DNA of 64,000 nt from Aurantiacibacter spongiae (GTDB lineage Bacteria > Pseudomonadota > Alphaproteobacteria > Sphingomonadales > Sphingomonadaceae), in NCBI RefSeq assembly GCF_003815535.1, contig NZ_RPFZ01000001.1, positions 248,001-312,000 on the forward strand, given 5' to 3'. Position 1 is the first letter of the stretch; each line of letters opens with the position of its first letter. Position numbers and translations under genes: made by a program. Under the pieces are notes generated by a model. The model had not been told where the DNA came from and did not search any database. It saw only the letters and a program-made list of their open reading frames with translations. This document shows, in pieces, positions 9,079-19,300 of this stretch.

Positions 9079-10125
9079 ATGATGAAATCTGTGAAACTCG
9101 CCGCCGTCGCCCTGACCGCCCTCGCCGTTGCCGCCTGCGGATCCCAGCCGGGGTCAGAGGGCAGCCGCGATGCGATCGCCGCAGTCGGTTCTTCGACCGT
9201 CTATCCGTTCGCGCGCGTCGTTTCGGAGCGGTTCACCGATGCCTATCCCGAATACCCTTCGCCCAAGATCGAATCGACCGGAACGGGTGGTGGCATCAGC
9301 CTTTTCTGCCAGGGGGTCGGGGCCGACACGCCAGACTTAGCCAACGCATCGCGCCGCATGAAGGCCAGCGAATTCCAGACCTGTCAGGATAACGGCGTGA
9401 CCGATATCAGCGAAATACAGGTGGGCATGGATGGCATCGCCTTCGCTTCGTCGATCGACGGGATCTCGATGAACCTGACGCCCGAGATCGTCTATCGTGC
9501 GCTTGCCGCGAATCCGTATGGGGAAGAGCAAACCGCCGAAATGTGGTCCGATGTCGATCCCTCGCTGCCGAATAAGCCAATTCTCGTCTACGGGCCGCCG
9601 TCAACCTCGGGCACGCGCGACGCGCTTGAGGAACTGATCCTGCTGGCCGGCTGCGACGCCAATCCGGCAATGGCGACGCTGAAGGAGCAGGACGAGGACC
9701 GGCACGATGCCGTCTGCACCGAGATACGTTCCGATGGGAAATATGTAGATCAGGGAGAGCAGGACAATCTGATCGTCCAGAAGATCGCCGGCAATGGCGA
9801 TGCAGTGGGCGTGTTCGGCTATTCCTACCTCGAGGAGAATCTCGACCGGATCAAAGGTCTGTCGATGAACGGGGTAGAGCCGACCTACGAGAACATCGCC
9901 TCGTTCGATTATCCGGGTGCGCGACCACTCTACGTCTATGTGAAAAACCAGCACATCGGAATCATTCCCGGGATGCAGGAATTCCTCGATACCTGGGCAC
10001 AAAACTGGGGCAAGGGCGGTCCGCTTGCGGCGGTAGGGCTTGTCGCAAATCCTGACGACGTTATGGCGCGCATGACTTCCGCCGCGACCGAGCATCCCAC
10101 ACTTTCGGCCGGCGACCTGAACTAG
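9079..10125 (+). CDS. pstS: phosphate ABC transporter substrate-binding protein (lipoprotein)
   Basis: Periplasmic phosphate-binding subunit of PstSCAB. The 348-aa protein begins MMKSVKLAAVALTALAVAACGS with a lipobox (AVAAC), so it is predicted to be lipid-anchored, unlike the soluble PstS of E. coli. The phosphate-binding motifs VGSSTVYPFA and STGTGGGISLFCQG, and YGPPSTSGTRDALEE, are clear. TAAGGG sits 5 nt before the first ATG. It is followed after 18 nt by pstC. Confidence 0.93.
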   Translation: MMKSVKLAAVALTALAVAACGSQPGSEGSRDAIAAVGSSTVYPFARVVSERFTDAYPEYPSPKIESTGTGGGISLFCQGVGADTPDLANASRRMKASEFQTCQDNGVTDISEIQVGMDGIAFASSIDGISMNLTPEIVYRALAANPYGEEQTAEMWSDVDPSLPNKPILVYGPPSTSGTRDALEELILLAGCDANPAMATLKEQDEDRHDAVCTEIRSDGKYVDQGEQDNLIVQKIAGNGDAVGVFGYSYLEENLDRIKGLSMNGVEPTYENIASFDYPGARPLYVYVKNQHIGIIPGMQEFLDTWAQNWGKGGPLAAVGLVANPDDVMARMTSAATEHPTLSAGDLN

Positions 10126-10143
10126 GAGCCGGACAGCCCCGAC

Positions 10144-11529
10144 ATGTCGCCAGCCATCTCGCTTCTCATAGCCCTGGGGCTTGGGCTTGCCGGATGGTTG
10201 GTGGCCCGTCGGCGCGCCTATCGCTTCCTGCAGGAATCGCAGACCGGACGCATTGCCGCCCTTCCGAACTATCACGGCTGGTACGCGGCGCTCTGGATTG
10301 CCGTGCCGATGGTGCTGTTCCTTCTCGTCTGGGAAGCGGTATCGGGCCAGTTCGTCCTCGCTCACGCGCTTGCCAGCCCCGAAGCGAGAGCCCTGCCGGA
10401 CAGCGGCCTTCTTCGCGACCGAATGATTTCGGAAGCCTACAATCTCGCTTCCGGCGCATCGACCACCGCCTATTCCAACGAGGCGCGCGCACTAGCCGAA
10501 CCGTTTCGCGAGGCGATGCTGCGTTATGATCTCATCGGGCTTGCCATCGCCGTCATCATCGCCGGGGCAGGTGCGGCCTGGGCGTTTCTTCGCCTTCGCC
10601 CCGAAGCGAAGGTCCGCACGAGGGTGGAACGAATTGTCCTGCTGGGTCTGCTGCTTGCTTCACTTGTTGCCATTCTCACGACGCTAGGGATCTTCGTTAC
10701 CCTGGTTTTCGAGACATTCCGCTTCTTCGGCATGATTTCGCCCATCGATTTCCTTTTCGGAGCGCAATGGAACCCTGATCCGATGAGCAACGCGGCCAAT
10801 CCGGACCCGAACCGGTATGGCGCGATCCCGCTGTTCTGGGGAACGCTTTTCATCGGCGCGATCATAGCCATGATCGTCGCCATCCCTTTCGGTCTGATGA
10901 GCGCGATCTATCTGACTCAATACGCCAGGCCGCGCCTGCGCCGGTGGGTGAAGCCGGCCCTCGAGATCCTGGCGGGGGTTCCGACCGTGGTCTACGGGTA
11001 CTTCGCCGCCCTTACCGTGGCGCCGGCCATTCGCGACCTTGCCCTTTCTATGGGGGTCGACAATCCGAGTTCCGAGAGCGCTCTGGCCGCAGGTCTCGTC
11101 ATGGGAATCATGATCATTCCCTTCGTCAGCTCGATGGCGGACGATTCGATTGCGGCAGTCCCGCAATCGATGCGCGACGGGTCGCTCGCAGTAGGGGCGA
11201 CGACGAATGAAACGATCCGCCGCGTACTCGTGCCCGCGGCCCTCCCCGGCATCGTCGCCGGAGTGATGCTCGCCGTTAGCCGCGCGATCGGCGAGACTAT
11301 GATCGTGGTCATGGCTGCCTCGACAGCTGCCAACCTGACCGGAAACCCGCTCGAGGCGATGACGACCGTAACGGTTCAGATCGTTGCGTTGCTTACGGGC
11401 GAGGGTAGTTTCGATCATCCTGCCACGCTGGCCGCCTTCGCGCTTGGCTTTGTTCTGTTTCTGGTGACGCTGGCCTTGAACTTCATCGCCCTGCGCGTGG
11501 TAAGGAGGTTCCGCGAAGCCTATGAATGA
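10144..11529 (+). CDS. pstC: phosphate ABC transporter permease PstC
   Basis: One of the two membrane channels of the Pst importer. The 461-aa protein is longer than E. coli PstC (about 320 aa) because of an N-terminal region (about 1-165) with two extra membrane segments and a soluble stretch, as in other alphaproteobacterial PstC proteins. The permease core carries GVPTVVYGYFAALT and the EAA-type loop AVGATTNETIRRVLVPAALPGI, which docks on PstB. It overlaps pstA by 8 nt. Confidence 0.92.
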   Translation: MSPAISLLIALGLGLAGWLVARRRAYRFLQESQTGRIAALPNYHGWYAALWIAVPMVLFLLVWEAVSGQFVLAHALASPEARALPDSGLLRDRMISEAYNLASGASTTAYSNEARALAEPFREAMLRYDLIGLAIAVIIAGAGAAWAFLRLRPEAKVRTRVERIVLLGLLLASLVAILTTLGIFVTLVFETFRFFGMISPIDFLFGAQWNPDPMSNAANPDPNRYGAIPLFWGTLFIGAIIAMIVAIPFGLMSAIYLTQYARPRLRRWVKPALEILAGVPTVVYGYFAALTVAPAIRDLALSMGVDNPSSESALAAGLVMGIMIIPFVSSMADDSIAAVPQSMRDGSLAVGATTNETIRRVLVPAALPGIVAGVMLAVSRAIGETMIVVMAASTAANLTGNPLEAMTTVTVQIVALLTGEGSFDHPATLAAFALGFVLFLVTLALNFIALRVVRRFREAYE

Positions 11530-12793
11530 CACATCCGCCTCGACCGTCCCGCCCACCGCGCCTACCCGAACCGTCGCTTTCGAGAAGCGGCTGAAGAAGC
11601 GATACGCGGCGGAAAGGCGCTTCAAGATGATGGGGCTGGGCGCCGTCGTATTCTCGATAGTGGTGCTCGTGTTTCTTCTCGTTACGATGACCATAAACGG
11701 TCTTGGTGGTTTCCAGCGCGCAGAATTGTCAGTGCCGGTGGATCTGTCGCAGGCGGCGCTCTCGATCGACGAACCCGTAACGAACGCCGACGAAGCTATT
11801 TCCTCCCTGCAGCGGCAGGGTCTGCCCGAAGTCGTCCAGTACAGTGCCTCCGAAGCACTCGGAGACGAGGCGGCAGATCAACTGGCCTCCGATGCCTGGC
11901 GTGTCGTAGCCGACGAGATCGTCGCCGACCCCTCTCTGGTCGACGAGAGCCGAACCTACTGGCTCCCCGCCAGCGAAGACCTTGCTACTGCGCTGACAGG
12001 TTCCGGCCAGACGAATCTGCAGCCGCTGGCGCGCGAACTGACAGCCAATGGCGCGCTGGCTGACCGCTTCGATCCTGGGTTTCTGACCCGTTCCGACGCA
12101 ACCGATCCGCAAATGGTCGGTATCTGGGCCGCGTTGAAGGGATCGATCCTCACGATGATCGTCACCCTGGCGCTCGCCTTTCCCATTGGGGTTCTGGCCG
12201 CGCTCTATCTCGAGGAATACGCTCCGCGAAACAGGTGGACCGATCTGATCGAGGTGTCGATCAACAATCTGGCGGCGGTCCCGTCGATCATCTTCGGGCT
12301 TCTCGGTCTGGCGGTGTTCCTCGGCCTGTTTCCCAACCTTCGCTCGGCTCCGGTCATAGGCGGCATGACGCTTGCGCTGATGACGATGCCCGTCATCGTG
12401 ATTTCCGGTCGCAATGCGATCAAGGCCGTGCCACCGTCGATCCGCGATGGTGCGCTGGCTATCGGCGCGAGCCCGGTGCAGGTGGTATTCCAGCATGTCC
12501 TGCCCCTCGCCCTGCCCGGCATTCTGACCGGCACGATCATCGGCATGGCCCGGGCGCTTGGGGAAACGGCGCCCCTGTTGCTGATCGGGATGCGCGCCTT
12601 CGTCGCCACACCGCCCGAAGGCTTTACCGACAATGCGACCGTCCTGCCCATGCAGATTTTCCTCTGGTCCGACGAGATCGACCGCGGCTTCGTCGAACGC
12701 ACGAGTGCAGCAATCATCGTGCTGCTCGCATTCCTTCTGCTGATGAATGGTTTGGCCATTTATCTGCGCAACCGTTTCGAAAAGAGCTGGTAA
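11522..12793 (+). CDS. pstA: phosphate ABC transporter permease PstA (DUF3333 N-terminus)
   Basis: Second permease of the Pst system, 423 aa. Residues 1-200 form an N-terminal domain with a membrane anchor and a large periplasmic part (DUF3333-type), followed by the permease domain with [19 protein letters not shown] and the PstB-coupling loop [22 protein letters not shown]. The stop codon shares its last A with the ATG of pstB (TAATG), pointing to translational coupling. Confidence 0.93.
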   Translation: MNDTSASTVPPTAPTRTVAFEKRLKKRYAAERRFKMMGLGAVVFSIVVLVFLLVTMTINGLGGFQRAELSVPVDLSQAALSIDEPVTNADEAISSLQRQGLPEVVQYSASEALGDEAADQLASDAWRVVADEIVADPSLVDESRTYWLPASEDLATALTGSGQTNLQPLARELTANGALADRFDPGFLTRSDATDPQMVGIWAALKGSILTMIVTLALAFPIGVLAALYLEEYAPRNRWTDLIEVSINNLAAVPSIIFGLLGLAVFLGLFPNLRSAPVIGGMTLALMTMPVIVISGRNAIKAVPPSIRDGALAIGASPVQVVFQHVLPLALPGILTGTIIGMARALGETAPLLLIGMRAFVATPPEGFTDNATVLPMQIFLWSDEIDRGFVERTSAAIIVLLAFLLLMNGLAIYLRNRFEKSW

Positions 12794-13617
12794 TGCAACA
12801 GACCGACGACTTCACAATGCCGTCGAGCACCCCGATCGAGGCCGAGAATGTCGCGCCGGGCGAGACAAAGATGCGCGCCCGCGACGTCTCGGTCTATTAC
12901 GGGAAAAAAAAGGCGATCGACGAGGTTTCGATCGACATTTTCACCGAATTCGTCACGGCTTTCATCGGGCCTTCGGGCTGCGGAAAATCGACATTCCTGC
13001 GGGCGTTGAACCGCATGAACGACACGATATCCTCCGCCCGCGTGACCGGCTGCATCGAACTCGACGGGGAGGATATCTACTCTTCGGACATGGACGTGGT
13101 CCAGTTGCGAGCCCGCGTCGGAATGGTTTTCCAGAAACCGAACCCCTTTCCGAAATCGATCTATGACAACATCGCCTATGGCCCCAAGATTCACGGGTTG
13201 GCGCAGAGCAAGTCCGATCTCGACGAAGTGGTCGAAAAGAGCCTGCGCCGCGCCGGTCTATGGGAAGAGGTAAAGGACAGGTTGAGCGATTCCGGCACAG
13301 CCCTGTCCGGGGGGCAGCAGCAGCGACTGTGCATTGCGCGGGCCATCGCGGTGGAACCCGAGGTTATCCTCATGGACGAGCCATGCAGCGCGCTCGATCC
13401 GATTGCGACGGCCAAGATCGAGGAACTCATCGACGACCTGCGCGGCCGCTACGCCATAGTGATCGTTACGCACTCGATGCAGCAGGCGGCGCGTGTTTCG
13501 CAACGAACCGCCTTCTTCCATCTGGGCAATCTGATAGAATACGGACAGACTTCGGACATATTCACCAATCCGCGTGAATCGCGGACGCAGGATTACATTA
13601 CTGGCAGGTACGGTTGA
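12793..13617 (+). CDS. pstB: phosphate ABC transporter ATP-binding protein PstB
   Basis: ATPase that powers PstSCA; with PhoU it also signals phosphate status to PhoR. The 274-aa protein has Walker [11 protein letters not shown]-loop MVFQKPNPF, signature LSGGQQQR, Walker [14 protein letters not shown], and the switch His in VTHSM. The family hallmark [10 protein letters not shown] follows Walker A. The start at 12793 overlaps the pstA stop; the long open frame upstream is a shadow within pstA. Confidence 0.97.
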   Translation: MQQTDDFTMPSSTPIEAENVAPGETKMRARDVSVYYGKKKAIDEVSIDIFTEFVTAFIGPSGCGKSTFLRALNRMNDTISSARVTGCIELDGEDIYSSDMDVVQLRARVGMVFQKPNPFPKSIYDNIAYGPKIHGLAQSKSDLDEVVEKSLRRAGLWEEVKDRLSDSGTALSGGQQQRLCIARAIAVEPEVILMDEPCSALDPIATAKIEELIDDLRGRYAIVIVTHSMQQAARVSQRTAFFHLGNLIEYGQTSDIFTNPRESRTQDYITGRYG

Positions 13618-13619
13618 CG

Positions 13620-14285
13620 ATGGAACACACGGTAAAGGCGTTCGACGAGGACATCACTCGCCTTCGCGGTCTTATCGCCGAGATGGGTGGTCTGGCCGAG
13701 CTTGCCATCCATCAGTCGCTCGACGCCCTGGTGCGCGGCGACGAGGATCTGGCGAAGGACGTCGTCGATAACGACGCCAAGCTCGACAAGCTCGAAGCGG
13801 AGGTGGACGCGATGGCTGTCCGCATACTCGCGTTGCGCGCGCCGATGGCTGATGATCTGCGCGAGATCATTGCCGCTCTGAAGATCGGTGGCGTGGTTGA
13901 ACGGATCGGCGACTATTCCAAGAACATCGCCAAGCGCGTCGGCCGGATCGAGGGGCGGACGCGGTTCGAACCGCTCCTGTTACTTCCCGCGATGGGCGAG
14001 GTCGCGTCTGAGATGGTGCACGACGTGCTTACCGCCTACGCGGCCCGCGACCCCGTAGTCGCAAGGGAAGTCATCGAGCGCGATGCCAAGGTCGATGCCT
14101 TTTACGATTCGATCTTCCGCAACCTCGTCAGTCACATGGTCGAAAATCCGGCCACCATCAGCAGTGCGGCGCAGCTGCTGTTCATCGCCCGCAATCTCGA
14201 ACGCATCGGCGATCACGCTACCAATGTCGCGGAGATGGTCCATTACGCGGCGACCGGATCCTACCCCGACGATATCGAGCGCTGA
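13620..14285 (+). CDS. phoU: phosphate signalling protein PhoU
   Basis: Cytoplasmic negative regulator that links PstSCAB to PhoR. The 221-aa protein shows the duplicated PhoU three-helix domain with the two metal-binding repeats ERIGDYSKNIAKR and ERIGDHATNVAEM. An ATG at 13620 (MEHTVKAFDED) is the family-like start; a TTG at 13614 overlaps the pstB stop. Its stop codon lies inside the first repeat of the Pho box for phoB. Confidence 0.96.
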   Translation: MEHTVKAFDEDITRLRGLIAEMGGLAELAIHQSLDALVRGDEDLAKDVVDNDAKLDKLEAEVDAMAVRILALRAPMADDLREIIAALKIGGVVERIGDYSKNIAKRVGRIEGRTRFEPLLLLPAMGEVASEMVHDVLTAYAARDPVVAREVIERDAKVDAFYDSIFRNLVSHMVENPATISSAAQLLFIARNLERIGDHATNVAEMVHYAATGSYPDDIER

Positions 14286-14310
14286 CACGAAACTGTCAGG
14301 GAAATGTCAT
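14282..14310 (+). promoter_or_regulatory. three-repeat Pho box upstream of phoB
   Basis: CTGACAC (14282-14288), CTGTCAG (14293-14299) and ATGTCAT (14304-14310) are 7-mers at exact 11-bp spacing, as in PhoB operators. The first repeat contains the phoU stop codon. The phoB ATG is 46 nt downstream, so phoB probably has an autoregulated promoter besides read-through from pst. Confidence 0.75.
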
Positions 14311-14356
14311 AGACGCTCGTCCGCACTTACTTGACGCGACGAACTGGGCTCTTCTC

Positions 14357-15046
14357 ATGACTGCTCCGAAACTTCTGCTTGTCGAAGACGATACCGCCCT
14401 TGCCGAGCTGCTCGAATATCGCTTCGGCAGTGAAGGATACGATGTGCGCGTGACATCCGATGGGGACGAGGCGCTGATCCTGGCGGAGGAGGACGTACCC
14501 GATCTCGTCATTCTCGACTGGATGATCGAGGGTACGAGCGGTATCGAGGTTTGCCGGCGCCTGCGACGGGAAAAGGCTACTGCCCACGTGCCCATTATTA
14601 TGCTCACCGCGCGCGAGGGAGAGGACGATCGTGTCCGCGGCCTCGAGACGGGTGCCGACGATTACCTGACCAAGCCCTTTTCTCCCCGCGAGTTGCTAGC
14701 GCGCGTCGCAGCCGTCCTTCGCCGCGTGCGTCCCGCACTGGCCGGAGAGACGATCGAAGCCGGCGATCTGAAACTCGATCCCGTCGCGCATCGAGTGGAA
14801 CGTCGCGGAAGGCAACTGCAGATGGGACCGACGGAATACCGGCTCATAAAGTTCTTCATGGAGCACCCCCGCCGCGTTTTCTCTCGCGGGCAATTGCTCG
14901 ATTCAGTCTGGGGAACGGGCAGCGAAATCGAAGAGCGAACCGTGGACGTCCATATCAGGCGGTTGCGCAAGGCTATTGCGGTGGAGAACGCTCGCGACCC
15001 CATCCGGACAGTTCGTTCGGCTGGTTATGCGCTGGAACCCGTATGA
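14357..15046 (+). CDS. phoB: phosphate regulon response regulator PhoB
   Basis: OmpR-family transcription factor activated by PhoR. The 229-aa protein has a receiver domain (LLVEDDTALAELLEYRF; phospho-acceptor Asp in LVILDWMIEG; TKPF) and a C-terminal winged helix with GPTEYRLIKFFMEHP, RVFSRGQLLDSVWG and RTVDVHIRRLRKAI, matching PhoB. Position after phoU and the upstream Pho box confirm the call. Confidence 0.96.
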   Translation: MTAPKLLLVEDDTALAELLEYRFGSEGYDVRVTSDGDEALILAEEDVPDLVILDWMIEGTSGIEVCRRLRREKATAHVPIIMLTAREGEDDRVRGLETGADDYLTKPFSPRELLARVAAVLRRVRPALAGETIEAGDLKLDPVAHRVERRGRQLQMGPTEYRLIKFFMEHPRRVFSRGQLLDSVWGTGSEIEERTVDVHIRRLRKAIAVENARDPIRTVRSAGYALEPV

Positions 15047-15280
15047 CCTTTTTGCAACAGGTGGCACTATAGTGACCAGAGCGTTTTTAAACATTCGTTG
15101 TTTCAACGCATCAGAATGGCGGAATCAAGGGATTTTCGTTCGCCGCCGCTAGGCAACACATCAACGCAAAGGGCCTTTTTTCCGAAACCGATCAGGCTTT
15201 TGAGGCTTCACATGTTCGCAGGCTTACGCTAATGCAGCATTCGCATCGAAAACACACCCCCGAATGAATGAGGGCCAATA

Positions 15281-15511
15281 ATGAAGAAGATTCTCTACAG
15301 CACCATCGCCGCGAGCATCCTCGTCGGATCGACCGCGTCGGCCGCTAACGCTGCTCCCGTTCTCGAGCGTGACGGTGCTCCCGTCGCCGCCGAAGAGAAC
15401 GCCGGCATCAGCAGCGCCCTGCTGATCCTTCTGTTCGCTGCTATTGCAGCTGGCATCGTGATCCTCGTTGAGGACAATAACGATGATGAAGACCTGCCGA
15501 CCAGCCCGTAA
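15281..15511 (+). CDS. small membrane protein with signal peptide and acidic tail
   Basis: A 76-aa protein of unknown function. It has a typical Sec signal peptide (MKKILYSTIAASILVGSTAS, cleavage near ANAAP), a short linker, one hydrophobic helix (about residues 46-63, ALLILLFAAIAAGIVILV) and an Asp/Glu-rich C-terminus (EDNNDDEDL). It would therefore be a single-pass membrane protein with the acidic tail on one face. A GAGGGCC sequence precedes the ATG, and a strong terminator follows 26 nt after the stop, so it is probably monocistronic. The 234 nt upstream of it hold no gene. Confidence 0.7.
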   Translation: MKKILYSTIAASILVGSTASAANAAPVLERDGAPVAAEENAGISSALLILLFAAIAAGIVILVEDNNDDEDLPTSP

Positions 15512-15536
15512 CGGTTAGATCGGAGTTGAAAACATC

Positions 15537-15565
15537 AACCCCCGCTTCGGCGGGGGTTTTTATTT
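15537..15565 (+). terminator. Rho-independent terminator after the small membrane protein
   Basis: Stem AACCCCCGC (15537-15545), TTCG tetraloop, GCGGGGGTT (15550-15558), then a T-rich run (TTTATTTG). Textbook form. It may also limit antisense transcription towards the minus-strand extensin-like gene. Confidence 0.9.
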
Positions 15566-15601
15566 GTCCGGCGACCAGTCCGGCTTTGTTTCTCCGCCCC
15601 C

Positions 15602-16320
15602 TTATCGACATGTGCTGAATGCGGCTGATCGACCTTGATCCAGGTGAAGATGGTCGGCGTGCGCCGCGTTGTAATCGGGTGAAAGGACGGTGCCGAAACT
15701 GAGACACGCGGCATCTCGAACCACATGCAGGAACCTCGCTTCGCTACCCTCCTCCTCCCAACCCTCGAGCAGACTGATACGCCGACCGTCTTCGAGCTGA
15801 AAAGCGGAGATATCGATGGCATTACCCGTTGCGTGTTCGCTCCAGCGACCGGCTGGGGCGCCATAAAGTTGGCGACAGTTATAGGTACCCAGCTGTTCGA
15901 CGGTTCGAACGGGCGATCCGAAAAGACGTTCTGCTGCGGGCTGCACGTTCTGACTGATCCAGACGACGAGCCCCGCGGCTGTGGCACAGGTCATCTGCGG
16001 ATGCCCATTCAAGGGAATATCGGGTACGATTATCCTGTCGATGCGACGACATTCCCCTCTCCCGTAGCGGGTAGAGGCTCGAATGACACGGCGCTGCGGT
16101 CGAGAACCTGCCGGCACTGCGCCGGATCTTCTGCCAGGGACGCAAGTTTCCCTTCGGTCGTCCAGCCTCGCGGATCGCGCAGATCGAGCGGCGCCGTGGG
16201 GTCATGCTGCGGGTGGTCGGTCAACCAGGTTCGAGCGGCCAGAAACAGCGCGGCGATGGCAAGAAGCGTGATCGCATGGCTATCGGTTCTGGGCGGGTCT
16301 GGCCACTTGCGTCGGATCAT
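15602..16320 (-). pseudogene. extensin-like C-terminal domain protein, frameshifted
   Basis: The two halves lie in different frames. The N-terminal half (start 16320, MIRRKWPDPP) gives a membrane anchor (about residues 14-30), then CRQVLDRSAVSFEPLP and ends out of frame. The C-terminal half (stop 15602) reads ECRRIDRIIVPDIPL, YNCRQLYG, SEHATGNAIDISAF and HADHLHLD, the conserved core of extensin-like proteins (M15-like metallopeptidase fold). The switch occurs at the G4 run 16054-16057; one extra G would restore a 239-aa protein. This is either a real frameshift mutation or a homopolymer sequence error. The start codon shares an A with the dnaE2 stop (TGATG), so it is the last cistron of the dnaE2 operon. 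Confidence 0.75.
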
Positions 16321-19300
16321 CAATGAAAGTCGCGCGATTTGGGGATGACCCTCACATCGCGCGGATGGCCCTGATGCCAACCGCATTCGCGATTGCCGGC
16401 AGGGGGTGGCTCCCATGGTTCGACGGTTTCGGCCTTCCGATAGGGATCGTTCGCGCCCGTCCGCAGATCGTCACGTGGGTTGAGCTTGGAAGGCAGCGGC
16501 GAATTGACATGGTCTGCCCGCGCGACGGGGGCGTTGAGCAGATCGTCCGACAGGCGATGCAGTTCATGTGTCGCATCGGTCATGTGGTGAGCTATGACAT
16601 GGATCACCTCGTCGTCGTACTCGACCCGGCCGCGCACTTCCATCAGCCGTGATCCCATCACAACCGTGCGCTGCCTTTCCTTCAGGTCGGGCCAGACGAC
16701 CAGATTGATGACCCCTGTCTCGTCCTCCAGCGTGATGAAGCATACCCCCTTGGCGCTGCCAGGTCGCTGGCGGATCAGCACCACGCCCGCGACATGCACC
16801 ATGGAGCGGAACTTCCGGTTCCTGAGATCGCAGGCGCGCACGAAACCGCGCTCGGCCAGATGCGGGCGGAGAAAAGCCATGGGATGCGCCTTCAAACTGA
16901 GGCGCGTTGTCTGGTAATCGGCAACCACCTCTTCCGATAAAGGCATTCGCGGCAGGAAGGCGCGGCCCTGCTCCGCCCCCTCGTCGCGCTCGTCCGCATG
17001 GGCGAACAGCGGCAGGTCTGCCGCTCCCGTCAGACTCCGCGCATCCCATAACGCCTGCCGCCGCGTCAGATCGAGCGATCCGAAGCAATCCGCGCTGGCC
17101 AACCTCTCGATATGCGCGGGGCCGACCTGCGCCCGATCTCGCAATTCGGTGACGTCGCGATACAGCCCGTTGATCGCACGTTCGGCGATGAGTTGCGCTG
17201 CAACGTGTTCGGGCAGGCCGTCCACCTGCCGCAGACCCAACCGCAGGGCTATATGTCGGTCCTGGCGTCCATGATCGGCCACATCGCTGTGCACCATGTC
17301 GGCGTGCAGTTTCTCGAGCGTGCAGTCCCAGTCCGAATGGTTCACGTCCGCGGGCAGCACCTTCACCCCATGCTCTCTCGCATCGCGCACGATCTGGGCC
17401 GGCGCGTAGAAGCCCATGGGCTGCGAATTGAGCAACGCGCAGCCGAAAGCCGCCGGGAAATGGCATTTCAGCCAGCTCGACACGTAGACCAGCAGCGCGA
17501 AACTGGCCGCGTGACTTTCGGGAAAGCCGTATTCGCCGAAACCGCGTATCTGGTTGAAACAGCGCTGGGCGAAATCGCGATCGTACCCGCGCTTGACCAT
17601 GCGCTCGACCATCATATCCTGCAACTCGTCAACCATTCCGCGGCTGCGGAAGGTCGCCATGGCCTTGCGCAGACGATTGGCCTCTGCACTGGAGAATTTC
17701 GCGGCGTCGAGCGCGATCTTCATCGCCTGTTCCTGAAAGATCGGCACACCGAGCGTACGCTCGAGAATACTGGAAAGCTCGTCCGGCGCGCCATGCCGGG
17801 GCGAAGGGGCGGGGATGACCACATTCTCCTCCCCCCGGCGGCGCTTGAGATACGGATGGACCATGTCCCCCTGGATCGGGCCCGGCCGCACGATCGCCAC
17901 CTGAATGACGAGATCGTAGAATTCGCGTGGACGCAGGCGCGGCAGCATGTTCATCTGCGCGCGGCTTTCCACTTGGAACACCCCTAGCGAATCGCCCTTG
18001 CGGAGCATCGTGTAGGTTTCCGGATCATCGCGCGGCACGGTGGCGAGAGTCAGCCGGCGATCGTGGTGATGCTCCAGCAAGTCCAGACACTTGCGGATGC
18101 AGGTGAGCATGCCCAGGGCCAGTACGTCGATCTTGAGGATGCCAAGCGCTTCGATATCGTCCTTGTCCCATTCGATGAAGCTGCGATCGGGCATGGCGCC
18201 ATTGCCGACCGGCACCGTTTCGGTCAACGCACCCTGGGTCAGGATGAACCCCCCGACATGCTGCGAAAGATGTCGCGGCATTCCAATCATCTGCTCGGTC
18301 AGCTTGAGAACACGCCTGAGATGCGGATCGGTCACGTCCATGCCCGTTTCGGCGGCGTGCTTCTCGCTCACTTCCTTGCCCCACCCGCCCCACACGGTCT
18401 TGGCCAGCGCGCTGGTCACGTCCGCCGACAACCCCATCGCCTTGCCCACCTCCCGGATCGCCATGCGCGGGCGGTAGTGGATGACCGTCGCGGTCAGCCC
18501 GGCGCGGTGGCGGCCATATGTGTTGTAAATATACTGGATGACCTCCTCGCGTCGTTCGTGCTCGAAATCGACGTCGATGTCGGGAGGCTCCTTGCGTTCT
18601 TCCGAAATGAAGCGATCGAACAGCAGGGCATGGCGAGCCGGATCGACGCTGGTGATTTCCAGACAATAGCATACGGCGGAATTGGCCGCGCTGCCCCGCC
18701 CCTGACACAGGATCGGAGGATCGCAATTCCGGGCAAAATCGACAATGTCCTTGATGGTAAGGAAATAACGCGCGAGGTCGAGCTTGCCGATCAGCGTCAA
18801 CTCGCGTTCCAGCGTCTTGGCAACACTGTCGGGCAGGCCGTTGGGATAGCGTCGTTTTGCACCCTCCCAGGTCTGCTGGACCAGGTAGTCCTGCGGGCTC
18901 ATCGCTTCGGGGTAGATCTCGTCGGGATATTCGTATTTCAACTCGTTAAGGCTGAAAGAGCACATATCCGCCACTTCGCGCGTTGCCGTGATGGCGTGGG
19001 GCCAGCGAGCAAACAGAGTTTCCATTTCCTCGGGACTTTTCAGGTGCCGCTCCGCATTGGCGTGAAGCAGGTGCCCGGCCTCAGCGACCGTTGTCTTGTG
19101 GCGAATGGCGGTCATCACGTCCTGCAGGGGCCGCCGGTCGGGCGCGTGGTAGTGCACGTCGTTGGTGGCCAGCAGTTCCAGCCCGTTGGCGCGGGCCAGC
19201 GCATCCAGACGGTCGATCCGCGCCTGGTCATCTCCGCGATAGAGGTAGCTTGCGGCCAGATGCCGCAGCCCCGAAAGGCCGCGGGCAAGGTGCGGCAGGA

